A stretch of DNA of 64,000 nt. Source: Prostheceraeus crozeri (Eukaryota > Platyhelminthes > Polycladida > Euryleptidae). Position 1 is the first letter of the stretch. Every line of letters starts with the position of its first letter. The stretch covers positions 186,001 to 250,000 of the forward strand of contig CAJQUW010005236.1 of the NCBI GenBank assembly GCA_907163375.1, written 5' to 3'. The notes beneath the pieces are model-generated. The model worked only from the letters and a program-made list of their open reading frames with translations, had not been told where the DNA came from and did no database searches. The translations under genes and the position numbers were made by a program. Of the stretch, positions 1 to 11,603 are shown in pieces.

Positions 1-2
1 GT

Positions 3-911
3 GAAAGTATAGAAGGACTCGACCGATTTCCTTGCAGTTTCTGCTCGAAAACATTCTACTATTACACCAGGAAGAAGGAGCACGAAAAGACCCATACCGG
101 AGAGAAGACATTCATCTGCTCATTCTGTCCTAAAACGTTCCGTAATTCAACACATAAGAAAGATCATGAGAGGACTCATACAGGCGAACGCCCTTTCTCA
201 TGCTCATTCTGTCCCAAGTCATTCACTCAACGGGCTCATAAAAAGGAACATGAACGCACTCATACTGGAGAACGACCTTATTCATGCTCGTTCTGCTACA
301 AAACCTTCATTCAATCTTGTCAGAAGAAAATTCATGAAAGGACGCATCTTTCAGAATTGGAATTGAGCGACCCAAGCCCTACTCTAGATGATCCTAATTT
401 CTTTCCTCCAGAGTTGTCAGCACCTCTAACTGCTTCAGTACCTCAAGAGGATGGCCATGTTTTCCAATGCGGATTCTGTCCTTTAAATTTCTCTCATCCG
501 TCAGAAAAGTCCGTTCATGAACAAGGACATGTTGATAAATTGCTGAGTGTTAAACCTACTACCAGCAATCTTAATCAATGTATCAAAAGTCCGCAGTTGC
601 CGATAATAAATTTAACTTGCCGATTCTGCTCTAAATCGCTTGAAACGGTAGAACAGAAGAAATCTCATGAATTGAGTCATACAGGGGTAAAACCGTATCA
701 GTGCCGATACTGTGGTAAGTCATTCCGCAATTCTTCACATAAGAAGGACCATGAAAGGACACACACGGGGGAGAAGCCGTATGCATGCAGCTTTTGCTCT
801 AAATCATTCACGCAGCGCGCTCATCGGAAGGAACATGAGCGCACTCACTTGAATGGTAGAAAGAACTCTCTTTTCTTAGGCTTGAACCCACATTCTGTAA
901 CACCCAGCTGA
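3..911 (+). CDS. C2H2 zinc-finger protein, 3' part (5' end outside window)
   Basis: The frame is open from base 3 to the TGA at 909-911 (302 codons) and has no start in the window. It encodes eight C2H2 fingers of the form C-x2-C-x12-H-x3-H. Four are packed together up to about residue 115, one diverged finger follows near residue 158, one near 207, and two more lie at about 235-285. Fingers 2-3 and 7-8 are joined by TGE(R/K)P-type linkers. Such proteins are usually nuclear DNA-binding regulators, but the target cannot be inferred. The region between fingers 4 and 5 is acidic and proline-containing. The short C-terminal tail ends in SVTPS. Because no intron is seen, this is probably a single large 3' exon. 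The family is certain; orthology is not. Confidence 0.9.
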   Translation, partial: ESIEGLDRFPCSFCSKTFYYYTRKKEHEKTHTGEKTFICSFCPKTFRNSTHKKDHERTHTGERPFSCSFCPKSFTQRAHKKEHERTHTGERPYSCSFCYKTFIQSCQKKIHERTHLSELELSDPSPTLDDPNFFPPELSAPLTASVPQEDGHVFQCGFCPLNFSHPSEKSVHEQGHVDKLLSVKPTTSNLNQCIKSPQLPIINLTCRFCSKSLETVEQKKSHELSHTGVKPYQCRYCGKSFRNSSHKKDHERTHTGEKPYACSFCSKSFTQRAHRKEHERTHLNGRKNSLFLGLNPHSVTPS

Positions 912-1576
912 AAATTGTACTGAATGTGTGTTGTTATATCCTCCAACCAATTATTGCATTTCAAATATCAACTGTATTCCAAATCATAACTGAAATTCAT
1001 GATTTATCCTGTGTTGAGAACGTCGGGTCATAAAGAAAAACAAAATTGTTCTTCTACGTGCACGTAATTGACTTTTATAGGCAAAGCAAGCCAATATTTC
1101 AAGAACATGCAGATCGCATCACTTGGCAGTCTGACTGTGTCTAAACGCTTGCGATGTCAGCCTTTTCTGACGATGGTCTGTATAATATTTGTTGCGCTGC
1201 GTGGATCACTCGAAGTTGTGTTCCAGGTTTAGCAGTCAAATTCCATTGACATCTAAATTATATGACGAAATCAACCGAAGCACTACATGTGCACCACTCG
1301 TACTATCGTTTTGGAAGCAAAAATCACAACGCTTTTTGGTATACTTGAACCCTGTCCACACTGAGATCATAGACGTGTCGAGATCCGGGAGCTGGTTATT
1401 GTAGTCTGCAAGTCTAGGTGCAATCAAAAGAGATCATAAGGACAATTTGAAAATGTCGTATGTTTTCACATTATTAAGGAAGACACTATATTGAAGGTTA
1501 ATCGTAGGGTTGATCATTATGTGATTTATAGACGCATAAACTGATTGCTTAGCATCACTACTCCACCCACCGGTGG
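912..1576. other. Intergenic, no gene seen
   Basis: AT-rich sequence downstream of the zinc-finger gene, probably including its 3' UTR. I see no coding signal or repeat in it. Confidence 0.5.
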
Positions 1577-1718
1577 ACAGTGCTGACATTGTCATGACTT
1601 TATTCGGAGCGTTGTCATCTGCTAGCCCGGATACCGACTTCCAATGACACTTTCAGGGCTCGACCTCTTGACCAAAAGATCGCTAGGCCAAGCACTTGAC
1701 CGATGTGCCAAGGAGACC
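1577..1718 (-). repeat. tRNA-derived SINE, copy 1
   Basis: Read on the minus strand, this begins GGTCTCCTTGGCACA and matches two other copies (18652-18839 and 19023-19192) through the body CATTGGAAGTCGG and the segment ending near GGAGCG. The tRNA-like head is the most conserved part. This copy is the most diverged of the three. Confidence 0.75.
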
Positions 1719-3198
1719 ACTATAATAAGACTACAATTTAGATCACATGTAGCCTATATAAAAATCTATGTGAAAATCGAAGCGTCTCACTATAACTGAA
1801 AAATGCAAAATTTCTTTAAATGTGGCAAATTCCAGACCTTTGGAAGAAATTGTTTTTCAAGTGTCATAAATAGGAACCTCCAGTGAGTCACAGCCAAAAT
1901 TCAAATTCGAAGGGGAACCGAATCCCCGCAAATAGGGTTAAGAAGCTATGCTTAAAGACCAAACAATGCAAAAGAGCATTCCATCTGAAGTCCATAGAAG
2001 CCTATTTGATACTCACATATTTAGAAAAGATGAAAAAATGGAAAATTTATCACGCGATTAAGTTCTGGGATGAAGTCAATCAATGCGCTAATTTCTCCAC
2101 CTGCCAAACGTACTTCAAAGCAAATTTGCTCACTAGTTGTGTGCTTATCAAATATTTGCCGCAATCTGGTGTCAATGGATTCAATTGCTAAATTCATGCT
2201 GATTCATTTAAACTGATCTGTTGTTACTGAAAGATCGAATCATTATTGATAAGTTGGATATTTTCGTGTGTGCTAAAGATGAAATTTTATATGCCCTATT
2301 TTAGGTCATTCTCAACATAGACATGAATTTTAGTTTTCCCTCCTTTTGTTTTTATCGAATTCTCTTTTTATACGACACATAATTGAAATACTCGTAGAGA
2401 AAACATGACGTATTATTTTTGACTTATTATAGTGTGACTGCAGATATATCAAAATGTTCTCTGATTATCTTTGCCATGTGATTTGGATGAAATTGTAGAA
2501 ATATCATTTACTCAATATGTGCTTGATTGTGATACCTGTGATGGCTGGCATTAGTAGCTCAGTAATTCGGAGAGCATTTAATGTTATACGCTCGTACAGT
2601 GCACATGTATTCGTTTCTACGATTATCTTTCACATCACCATCTTTTGCTAATTTAAGTAAAATTGTTAAGTGATCATAGTACAGTATTTGATTTGCACGT
2701 CTCTGTTGTGACTTTCTTCATTTCGAAATATAACTTTTACATAAAGACATGAATATCGACTTTAATTGGATTGCATTGATCGTAGACCCTTTCGTTGACC
2801 TTTTAAGTCGGTTGGTTCCAAAATCCTCAGTTATTAATCAGCCTATAGGGCTACCTGGGTGTGCTCTTTACAGAAAATGAAATTTTGCTACAAAATAGAC
2901 TCAATACTGAATCGTGCGACATCTGTGGAGGCGATTTACAATTCAAATTTAAAGAAACTTCACGAATGAAATCTGTCAGAAATTAAAATAACTTAGTAAA
3001 AACTAATGTAGGTTAGATCTGAATGTACGGAATTCTACAAAGATGCATGAATTTGACCAGTTCATAAGAAAATCTAAACGTTCTAGTGCATGTGTGTATA
3101 TTTATGAGAAAAGTAGGATATTGGTCACAAAGTAGGACAGGTCAAGACCGACTATCTTAGATAATTCGAATGTAGGTTTGGCCTATTTATACATTTCT
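1719..3198. other. Noncoding, nothing recognised
   Basis: Low-GC sequence with scattered stops in all frames. A 102-codon frame at 1883-2191 has no family features, and I regard it as chance. Confidence 0.5.
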
Positions 3199-3448
3199 TT
3201 TTTTAGAAGAAAACGTCGCGAAAAGATGAAATAATCATTTAGTCTCTACCGCTTTCAATTGGCAACAAGATGATAGAGATTGACCAATCTTCATCAGGAG
3301 AAATATAAAAGAGGACTTTTTTATATACCCTCTTTTCATATTTCTCCTGATGAAGATTGGTCAATCTCTGTCATCTTGTTGCCAATTGAAACCGGTAGAG
3401 ACTTAATAATTTTTTGATTCATACGACGTTTTCATCTTCTAAAAATTT
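3199..3448. repeat. Foldback (hairpin) element
   Basis: The core arms 3241-3314 and 3329-3402 are reverse complements with only a few mismatches and a loop of about 14 nt. Weaker complementarity extends outward, with AGAAGAAAACGTCG on the left facing ACGACGTTTTCATCTTCT on the right. This fits a short nonautonomous foldback element. No target duplication is clear. Confidence 0.7.
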
Positions 3449-4139
3449 GATAACGCATCGTTCATCCGATCCGTCGCCTCTGGAGTCGTTTGTGAGAAAA
3501 TAATTTTCTCATTTCACTAAACTATTTGTACATTTCGCCATCAAGACTGCATGGTTTCATCTAATGGGATATTTCGAAGGGGTATATAACAAATCATGCT
3601 AGAATTACACATTTTTCAAGCTTTTTTTATACATTTGACGACTTGAAACTCTGCGGAAAGGTATATTTATTGAGACACGTACAGAAATATTTGGTGATGC
3701 GTCCTCAGGCCCATAGGCCGATCGTGTTGAATGCATCGAGTACGTCGTTATCCAAATTGTACACAAAAGCGCAGGTCGCGATTTTATTTCAGCTATATGC
3801 AAGTGCGACTTAATGTCAATAATGGCTTTCAATCCGATTTGTTGGCAATACCGAAATAGTGAAATGTGTTCAAACGATGATAGCGTACATATATAGGCCT
3901 AGTGCCCTGCACAATATCAATTATCCTTCGCTTTCCACTTGAGAATGAGAGCAGTTGTCTCGAAACATCGAATATTTGCTGGTGCATGTTTACAATTAGA
4001 GAGTGGCTTTTTCAAATTCCGGTTTGCATTCAAAAAAGCGATTTTGTTAAAAGTATCAAAATGCCCACTTAGTCCCACCACGGGGTAATAATGAGCATGA
4101 CTTGGTACTATATGGGTTTGCATATTTTGACCTATTGAG
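3449..4139. other. Noncoding spacer
   Basis: No gene or repeat recognised between the foldback element and the first piggyBac-like element. Confidence 0.45.
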
Positions 4140-4158
4140 TTGACACTCATAGCATTTT

Positions 4159-4176
4159 GGGGTCCATGTGGACCCC
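4159..4176. repeat. Subterminal near-palindrome of element A (left)
   Basis: An 18-bp near-palindrome, GGGGTCCATGTGGACCCC. A variant lies at 4326-4343 and the mirror copy at about 6637-6653. Its place just inside both ends suggests a transposase-binding site; that role is inferred. Confidence 0.6.
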
Positions 4177-4325
4177 AAGCTATTTCGATAATTTTTTTTG
4201 GATATTCTATAGTCCCTAAGAGCCTAAGTTTCTATGAGAACTATTATTTTTTAATAAATTTTGATCACATATGGCATCGCTAAGTCATGGCCGTGAAATC
4301 ATAAGTTTGTCATTTTTGTATTTCT

Positions 4326-4343
4326 GGGGTCCATATAGACCCC
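4326..4343. repeat. Subterminal near-palindrome of element A (internal variant)
   Basis: GGGGTCCATATAGACCCC, a second copy of the left-end motif about 150 bp further in. Confidence 0.55.
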
Positions 4344-4644
4344 ACCTGATTTGTAAGTAAAATCATTATAAATAAGATCTGCATTCAATTTTTTTTAATT
4401 ATGAGCTTGATCTTCATTTATTCCAATGTGAGATAATTGCCTCATATGATGCTACTAACCGGAGTAGTACAAATAACCTTCTGAATTCAATATCGTCACA
4501 CGTCTTGCGACGTCTTAATTATATGTTCTATATGTGTATCTTTAACGTGCGTTCAGCGCGCACGCATATTGATTTCAATTACCACATTATTCATCAGTTT
4601 GTTCGTATTAGTCTTCAGTATTCTTCGTCTGCACACACGTCAAA

Positions 4645-6341
4645 ATGACAACTTCTCGTGCTGCAAAATCTGTTGCAATTGCCGAACTGTTTCAGCGAAA
4701 TTCCAACCTTGTTGATGATATTGAAACGGATAGTGAAAATGGCATTGGCATATCTAATTCGTCGGACTCAAGCGACGATTAAGACGACGACATTTTACAT
4801 GACAATCTTGCTTCTGTTGACGACGAATCGACCGATTTTAGTGATGATGATGAACCACCTCCGCTGCGACGACGAATTGCTGTAGACGTAAATACTAGTG
4901 AAAATCTAACATCACCTAATGGTCAACAATGGAGTACAATTCCTCCTCGTTCTAGTGGACAACGATCTTCAAAAAATATACTGCGTACTGCGTTTATGAC
5001 CAGGAGTAACAGCTACGCTACTACAAGGCTATCTGATGAAATGCCTGCGTTTGAATTGATGTTTGATAGTGAAATGACAGAGACTGTGATATGAAACCAA
5101 CAGATACGGCAGAAAGAAATTGATTTCCTGGAAAGAACTAAATAAAGAGGAATTATATTCGTTTTATGGATTATGCATCTTACGTGGACTTTATCGGGCG
5201 AAAGGTGAATCATTGAATGAACTATGGAGTGTTGTCCATGGAAGACAAATATTCCGTAGCACTATGTCACTCAGCAGATTTAAAGAAATTCAGCGTTGCT
5301 TGAGATTTGACAATCCAGAGACTCGCGCAGCACGATTACGAACAGATAAGCTGGCTGCTGTAAGATTGATTCTGTATGGCTTCACTGAAAACAGTAAACG
5401 CTGTTTTGTTCCAGGTGAATATGGTGTCACCGTAGACGAACAGTTGTATCCATACCGTGGGAGATGCCGGTTCATTCAACATATTCCGACAAAGCCTTCA
5501 AAATACGGATTGAAATTTTGGGCATTGAATGATTCTCAAACTGAGTACTGCTGGAACCTATCTATCTATACCGGAAAAGATGAGCTTCGGAATGCAGCTA
5601 CTCAGTTGGGTGAGCATGTTGTCCTTGATTTATCTAAAGACCTCGATGGATCCGGGATTGGAATAACTGTTGACAATTATTTTTGCTCGTTGAGTCTTGC
5701 ACGATCTTTATTATCTCGAAATATTACTCTTCTAGGAAGTATGCGTCATCATCGTCGGGAAATTCCCAAGGAATTACGGGAACATCGTGGCCGAGAACTT
5801 CACTCAAGCAAATTTGCCTACGCAGTAGAAGATGATGTGCAGCTCGTTTTGTATAAAGCTAAACGGAACAATGGTGCTCGTTCTATCGAGTCAACATGAT
5901 TTTCCATCGATTTCTGATACCGCCAACAAGAAGCCAAATGTTATCGACGATTATAACAAAACCAAATGTGGAACCGATGAAATGGATCAATTGGTTTCCT
6001 CTTATTCAGTCAAGTTCAAAACAAGAAGATGTCCCGTTGTCGTCTTTTGCAATTTGTTAGACATCAACGCCTATATTTTATATTCGTTGACTTTTCCAGA
6101 CCAGGATCGTGGCCGGCTTGACAGGCGACGACGGTTTCTCACGGCTCTCGGAATGAAACTTACGAAAAAAACTCAAGTGTCAAACGTGTCGGCCTTTCCT
6201 CGAAGGCCTATAACATCCCAAGCACCAATCCGAGGGCGCTGTCATTTGTGCGAACGCAAGAAGGACCAAAAACAAAGAACAAAATGCTCTTCCTGCAGTC
6301 AATATATCTGCAAAGAACACTCGAGTTCTTTAATTGTTTGA
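4645..6341 (+). pseudogene. piggyBac transposase, broken
   Basis: The likely start is the ATG at 4645 (MTTSRAAKSV). The N-terminal part is acidic (SDSSDD, then a run of Asp) and has an in-frame TAA near 4780. The frame is lost again near 5092-5120 and 5880. The DDE_Tnp_1_7 core is recognisable, with the three piggyBac aspartates in VTVDEQLYPYRGRC, GIGITVDNYFCS and KCGTDEMDQL. The C-terminus is a Cys/His-rich module (RCHLCERKKD, CSSCSQYICKEH) as in active piggyBac transposases, where it binds the element ends. One stop plus at least two frameshifts mean no full-length protein is made from this copy. Confidence 0.9.
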
Positions 6342-6636
6342 ATTGCCATTAATTACTTGACTACTGCTAAATTAATTAATGGTTACAATGTGAATTACTT
6401 TTTATCTATGATATAGTTGTTATCTGGAATTGTGTTAGATCATCAATATGTATGATCTTGAATAAATCATAATATGGTGTCATGTTTTTGGTTAACTGAT
6501 TGAAACTTTAGATTATCAATGGAACATAAATAATAATATTGAATTGTCGAGTATTTCCAATTATAGAATAGTCAAAAAATGATTGACAATTAGTTGTTCA
6601 TAAAAAATAAATCACTCAAATGATATTTAGTAAATG

Positions 6637-6653
6637 TGGTCCATGTGGACCCC
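6637..6653. repeat. Subterminal near-palindrome of element A (right)
   Basis: GTGGTCCATGTGGACCCC-type copy about 25 bp inside the right end, mirroring the left-end motif. Confidence 0.55.
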
Positions 6654-6685
6654 AAGGGGTAAAAAATCAGGCACATGAGTGTTAA

Positions 6686-7143
6686 ATTATGCTTACCACC
6701 AATTTCATCATTTCCTAAGGTTCAATAAAGACAAGAAATTGAAATGGATCATGACCGTATCGACTGCTTTGATTGTATAGTAAATAAAATTTCATTTACA
6801 AAACCTGAAAGTCATGGGTCATCATTCGATTTTGCACCTTATTTACTAACAGACAAACGTTGCATTGAAGCGCCATTTCATTCGTGCCACATGACTCATC
6901 GGTCCCACTTGGTGCAAAAGTCAGCTATCATGCAGTGATTCATTGTCAATCGTCACCGATACATTAGCTTACTAACATAACACATGTTAGACTTATTATT
7001 GAAGCTGATAATCAATTTTTATCAGCATCAACGAACACGATCAGGGGCCGTATGGGCGAATCTAAAAAACTGATGCCATCTCAGAAGCAAGTTCAGTATT
7101 CGTAGTGAGAACTTAAGAAAAAGAATCTAAACAATCATTTAGT
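6686..7143. other. Spacer between two piggyBac-like elements
   Basis: 458 bp of host-like sequence between the TTAA sites of elements A and B. No gene is seen. Confidence 0.5.
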
Positions 7144-7160
7144 TTAATGATAAATTGACC

Positions 7161-8106
7161 AAGTGCTTAATTTTAAGCATTGCTTAATTTTAAGAATTGC
7201 TTAATTTTAAGCACTTTTCACACTTTTAGAAAATGGATATTATTTAGTATTCATCACACAGAAAACCAGCCGACAACTCCACAACTGTAATCATTACGTT
7301 CGAGTATAATACGTCCTAATTTGGAATCCTCTTATCGGTCTTGCTTTTTGTTTGACATCACTTTGAACAAAAATGTATTTTTGAAAATATCAGAAAATTG
7401 TCATTTTTTAAAAGCTATACGGTGTTTTTTATTTGACAGTCTATGAATATTGAATAGCACTGTAATACGTGAAATGCGATGAAAAATCAGAAGAAAGAGG
7501 TTATAGAAGCTTGGGGACTTCAAAATATGAAAATTTTCCATTTTTATGCTAATTTTTAACATATTTTGTTCAATGAAAAAATGTTTTTATCAACATTATT
7601 GTGTTTTAAAGACGCCAAGCCGTTGAGATTAGTACAGATTGATGGAATGTGTGTTCATAAAACATGTGCAAGCGCAATTAAAATTGAATACATTTCGTAG
7701 CCGCTGTCGCTTGTTGAATATGAGAAGTAAAAGTGCTTAATTTTAAGCACTTTTCTCTTTTTAGATAATATGTACCAAAGTGTAGGCACGACACCAAAGT
7801 GATAGCTGAACTTGCTATTTTTAATGTGTATGATATGCTTTCACTATTGTTGATATCGGTTATACCTGGTGGCCATAAACCTATAATTTTCTATAAACTT
7901 TCTATAGCGTAGTACCCGGCCTAGTTACCACAAGGGCTTTTATAACATATTTACCTAAAGATACCGCATGTTAGGCTAGTTGTGCTACACAACTTGAATA
8001 AATCCTCAGTGATTAGGAAAAGTTGTGATTGATAACTCACATCATAAATGTTATTCTAGTTCTCATAGTAATCAGATGGTAAAAGTTCTTAATTTAAAGC
8101 ATTTTT
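7161..8106. repeat. Palindromic subterminal repeats, left arm of element B
   Basis: Copies of AAGTGCTTAATTTTAAGCACTT or close variants lie at 7161-7216 (compound), 7730-7754 and 8081-8106. Each is a dyad centred on AATT or AAATT. The mirrored placement in the right arm links them to the element rather than to the host. Confidence 0.75.
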
Positions 8107-8116
8107 GACAAATGTA

Positions 8117-8568
8117 CCCACTACAAAAAGATTCGTCGGAGAGACGTCGGAACGAGGTATGGTAGTCGGAAAAAGGTCGGGAAATTTTTTTGACCCTTAA
8201 CATGTTAATTCTGACCTCATTTCTTTGAATTTAAGCAGAAATTATGATAAAACTGGTTTTTTGATTCAGTTAATTGAAGACATTGAAGACATGAAGACGT
8301 GCGGATATGATTGTGATGATATTGATTACTCAAACAAGCTTCAGAAAGGAAAAGGAAAATATATAACACTTAATTCCTGATCAATTGACGTTTTCATGTA
8401 ATTCCATAGACATCCTACTTGTGAAATAGCAGATAGGAGGCCTAGGGTGTCTTTTTTATAATGAGGCTTCGGTTTCCGACGTCGTACCGACCATCGGCCA
8501 TGCGGACATTCTGTTCCTCGGAACGAGTTCGTTTTTGACGTCGGACCGACGTATATTTTTGTAGTGGG
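8117..8568. mobile_element. MITE (CCCACTACAAAAA family), copy 1
   Basis: About 450 bp with terminal inverted repeats CCCACTACAAAAAGATTCGTCGG and, read in reverse, CCCACTACAAAAATATACGTCGG. TA lies on both sides and may be the target duplication. GACGTCGGA is repeated inside both ends. There is no coding capacity. A second copy in inverted orientation is at 11085-11541. The superfamily is not assigned. Confidence 0.75.
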
Positions 8569-8770
8569 TACTTACTTCGTTTTTGGTAGCCTACGTAAAA
8601 TGGCTAAGTTACCAGTTTCAGTTAATCAATTTACACCCCAATGTATCAGAAAAGAAAAACACCGTTTCTTCTAAATATGTCTCTGTTTACATATCTGTGA
8701 AATCTCAATCAATGTACCGACAGGTTTACGAGCATGCTTATTATCAGCCAAATAAATCACGTAATTTGTA

Positions 8771-9539
8771 TTATAGAAGAGTCAGGGAAAGTCTATTTAA
8801 ACTCGTTTTTGACGTCGTTTTGGGGAAGTCCTTCTTGAATGTGCTTCGACCAACAGGGGCGAGTTGAGTTTTGTTTGCAGATAGGTTTTTCGCAGAAGAC
8901 ACATTGAAATGATGTTGTGTTTCGCTCACTTTCAGCATATCCATGTCGGCAAATGTAGCATGGCTTTGGATGAGCAAATGAGCTGGCCTATGAGAGCTGT
9001 GCATCAGATCTTGAGGAACGTTCAGAGAATCTCTTCTTGTCTCATTTCCAACTTTGATCATAGTGAAATGGAGAAGACTGTTTGCTAAATTCATTTTGAA
9101 GTCGGCATGAGTCAATTCAGATTGTCCAGGCTTAAAATATCTATACGCCAAGAAAGAATTAGTAAAAATGAATCCCAGAACACCACATGCCTTGCGTATA
9201 TACGGTGAGTGTGTTTTGACAACATCTTCGAATCCTAAAGCACCGGATCTGATGTGATTGAATACATCGATCGAAGAACAATACTTCAAATATTCCTCGG
9301 CTAACTGCGGTCTGGGTATCTCACCGTGATGCTTTGTTTTCTTGGGATTTCCAGCGATCGCAGTAGAGCACGTTGAACTGAGCTGCTTCTACTTTAAATC
9401 CATGAAGCTAACAGCCTGGAGGTCTGTGTCATCAAGTTTCGCGGCATAAGCTATCCATTCCCCTCGCTCGAGTTCTCTCTCATTCAGTAGCTCTTTCGGA
9501 TAGTTCTTGTGTGCTGTTTTTACTAGTATGATTGAATAT
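8771..9539 (-). pseudogene. piggyBac-type transposase of element B, C-terminal half
   Basis: This is the downstream half of the gene whose upstream half lies at 11780-12441. The minus strand reads from KTAHKNYPKELL near the insertion edge, through an in-frame stop at about 9390, to CSSIDVFNHIRSG and FKMNLANSLLH, all typical of PGBD-like transposases. The Asp in SIDVFNH is the candidate third catalytic residue. After that the protein is unremarkable to the stop near 8771. The gene was interrupted by the mariner-like element at the TA at 9539-9540. Confidence 0.85.
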
Positions 9540-9540
9540 A

Positions 9541-9714
9541 CAGGGTGGCGCACGTAAACCGCCGGATTTTAAACTTTTATTACTCCTCAAATATTCATCC
9601 GATTGTCATGAAATTTCGACTCATACTAGTTTGGAGTATAGGATTTATGATGATTATACCTGTTGTACTGAGAATTGTCAGAAAATTCTGATTCTATTGA
9701 CCGAATGACATGTA
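9541..9714 (+). repeat. Left terminal inverted repeat of mariner-like element
   Basis: Pairs with 11604-11777 over its whole length with very few mismatches. Confidence 0.9.
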
Positions 9715-9918
9715 CTAATTTTGTTGACATCGAAAATCTAGATCAAGTTAATTAACTTAATATGAATCGTATTCTGCACAGTCTTGAAGTGAATATTGTT
9801 CAGTTACTTCCTTGTCATATAAAATACCATTCGACGATTAAATCACTATCTGAAAAGAATCGAACATAGAAGAATGGACTATTAATGCGCGGCTTGGTAC
9901 GAATGGCTCAAGAGTCCA

Positions 9919-10981
9919 ATGGAAGTACAAAGGCTTTATCACTCAGAGTATGGCAAGAACGCGAGAGCACCGGATGCCCGCACCATAAAGCGGTGGCACA
10001 CAAACCTGTTGACCAGTGGTAGTGTGGTGACTGTCAAGCGGGACCGGTCGACACTTCTGAACGAACGGAGCAGAATGTGGAACGAGTTGTGCAGCACTTC
10101 GAGGAGGACCCAAACACATCTACCCGTCGTGCATCTAATGCACTTCAAGTGAGTCGCCGCACTAACCAGCGCATCCTCCATGACTATGGATGGCATCCGT
10201 ACAAGGTCCAGGTGGTGCAGCGATTAGGCTACACGAAGAAGATCTGGAGAACCGAATGGAGTTCGCAGAACAGGAGCTACAGCGCATCCAAGCCAACCCT
10301 ATAGCCATTTAGTGAAACTAACCTGGTCCGATGACTTCCATCTGGATGGTGGTGTGAATCGCCACCATTGTCGTTATTGGGCCAACCAGAACCCTCACTG
10401 GATCAAGCAAGAGTCTATGCACTCGCCACGCACCACCGTCTGGGCGGCAATCAGCCAATCAGGTATATACGGACCGTTCTTCTTCGACACCTCCGTCGAC
10501 AAGGATCGGTATCTTAAGATGCTACAGGAGGAATTTTGGCCAGCGGTACAGTCGGACAGAAGAGGTAGAAGCATCATATTCATGCAGGATGGTGCACCTC
10601 CACACTGGGGACTTCCTGTGCGTGAGTGGTTGAACAAGAAGATGCCTAACAGATGGATGGGACGTGGATCTCCCAACATGCCCTGGCCATCGCGTTCACC
10701 TGACCTGACGAATTGCGATTTCTTCTTGTGGGGTTTTGTCAAGTCCAAGGTTTACCATACACGGCCAACATCCATGCAAGACCTGAAGGACCGCATCATA
10801 CAAGCATTTCAAGAAGTGACAACTGAGATGTGTCGAGAAACTGCAAAAAAATTTCCCGACCTTTTTCCGACTACCATACCTCGTTCCGACGTCTTTCCGA
10901 CGAATCTTTTTGTAGTGGGTCTGGCCTAAGCGACTCGAATCCGTCCTCGAGAATGGAGGAGGACAAGTTGAAGTTCGATAA
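9919..10981 (+). pseudogene. mariner-like transposase, broken
   Basis: The reading shifts frame at least twice. The N-terminal part has helix-turn-helix-like segments (DARTIKRWHTNLLTSG; SNALQVSRRTNQRIL). The catalytic part contains WSDDFHLDGG, FMQDGAPPHWG and RSPDLTNCDFFLWGFVKSKVY, which supply the DDD-type aspartates of the IS630-Tc1-mariner group. About 37 residues separate the second Asp from that of SPDL. The ending KRLESVLENGGGQVEVR is separated from the body by a 77-bp MITE piece (10843-10919). The stop is TAA at 10979-10981. Confidence 0.85.
10843..10919 (+). repeat. MITE end fragment inside transposase
   Basis: These bases, from the A-run and TTTCCCGACC to TTTGTAGTGGG, match the end of the MITE at 11085-11541 without a visible difference. 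The transposase reading resumes directly afterwards. Confidence 0.85.
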
Positions 10982-11084
10982 CTACTAACACTTTTTTCTT
11001 ATGTTTTTCATTTAATAAATGTTTTTTATGACATTTACCTTAATTCGTTTTGTTCATTATTGATAAAGACGTAGGGGAAATAAA

Positions 11085-11541
11085 CCCACTACAAAAAGAT
11101 ACGTCAGTCCGACGTCGAAAACGAACTCGTTCCGAGGAACAGAATGTCCGCATGGCCGATGGTCGATACGACGTCGGAAACCGAAGCCTCATTATAAAAA
11201 AGACACGCCAGGCCTCCTACCTGCTATTTTACAAGTAGGATGTCTATTGAATTACATGATAACGTCAATTCATCAGGAATTAAGTGTTATATATTTTCCT
11301 TTCCCTTTCTGAAGCTTGTTTGAGTAATCAATGTCATCACAATGATATCCGCACGTCTTCATGTCTTCAATGTCTTGCTACAATTAACTCAATCAAAAAA
11401 GCCATTTTTATCATATTTTCTGTATAAATTCAAAGAAATGAGGTCAGAATTAGCATGTTAAGGGTGAAAAAAATTTCCCGACCTTTTTCCGACTACCATA
11501 CCTCGTTCCGACGTCTTTCCGACGAATCTTTTTGTAGTGGG
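11085..11541. mobile_element. MITE (CCCACTACAAAAA family), copy 2
   Basis: Inverted copy of the element at 8117-8568, with the same termini and internal GACGTCGGA motifs. It is flanked by AA on both sides. It lies in the mariner-like element downstream of the transposase. Confidence 0.75.
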
Positions 11542-11603
11542 AAGGGAAAAGTTTATCATTAAATTTTACATGCTAAGATGCATTGTTGGTATGTCAATTT
11601 TAC

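Larger units (their letters stand above)
4140..6685 (+). mobile_element. piggyBac-like element A
   Basis: The element proper is 4144-6681. It begins CACTCAT and ends ATGAGTG, flanked on the right by TTAA (6682-6685) and on the left by TTGA (4140-4143), one change from the TTAA target typical of the piggyBac superfamily. Just inside each end is the near-palindrome GGGGTCCATGTGGACCCC. The single gene inside is a broken piggyBac transposase on the plus strand. Confidence 0.85.

Noticed and set aside
166..366. 66-codon plus-strand frame starting with ATG
   Set aside because: It overlaps the open zinc-finger frame in another phase; the finger motifs show which frame is real.
1883..2191. 102-codon frame with a Lys-rich start
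   Set aside because: No domain, no splice context and AT-rich composition; probably chance.
9541..9714. Long inverted repeats considered as a CRISPR-like or palindromic regulatory array
   Set aside because: They are the termini of a mariner-like element with TA duplications; no spaced short repeats are present anywhere.
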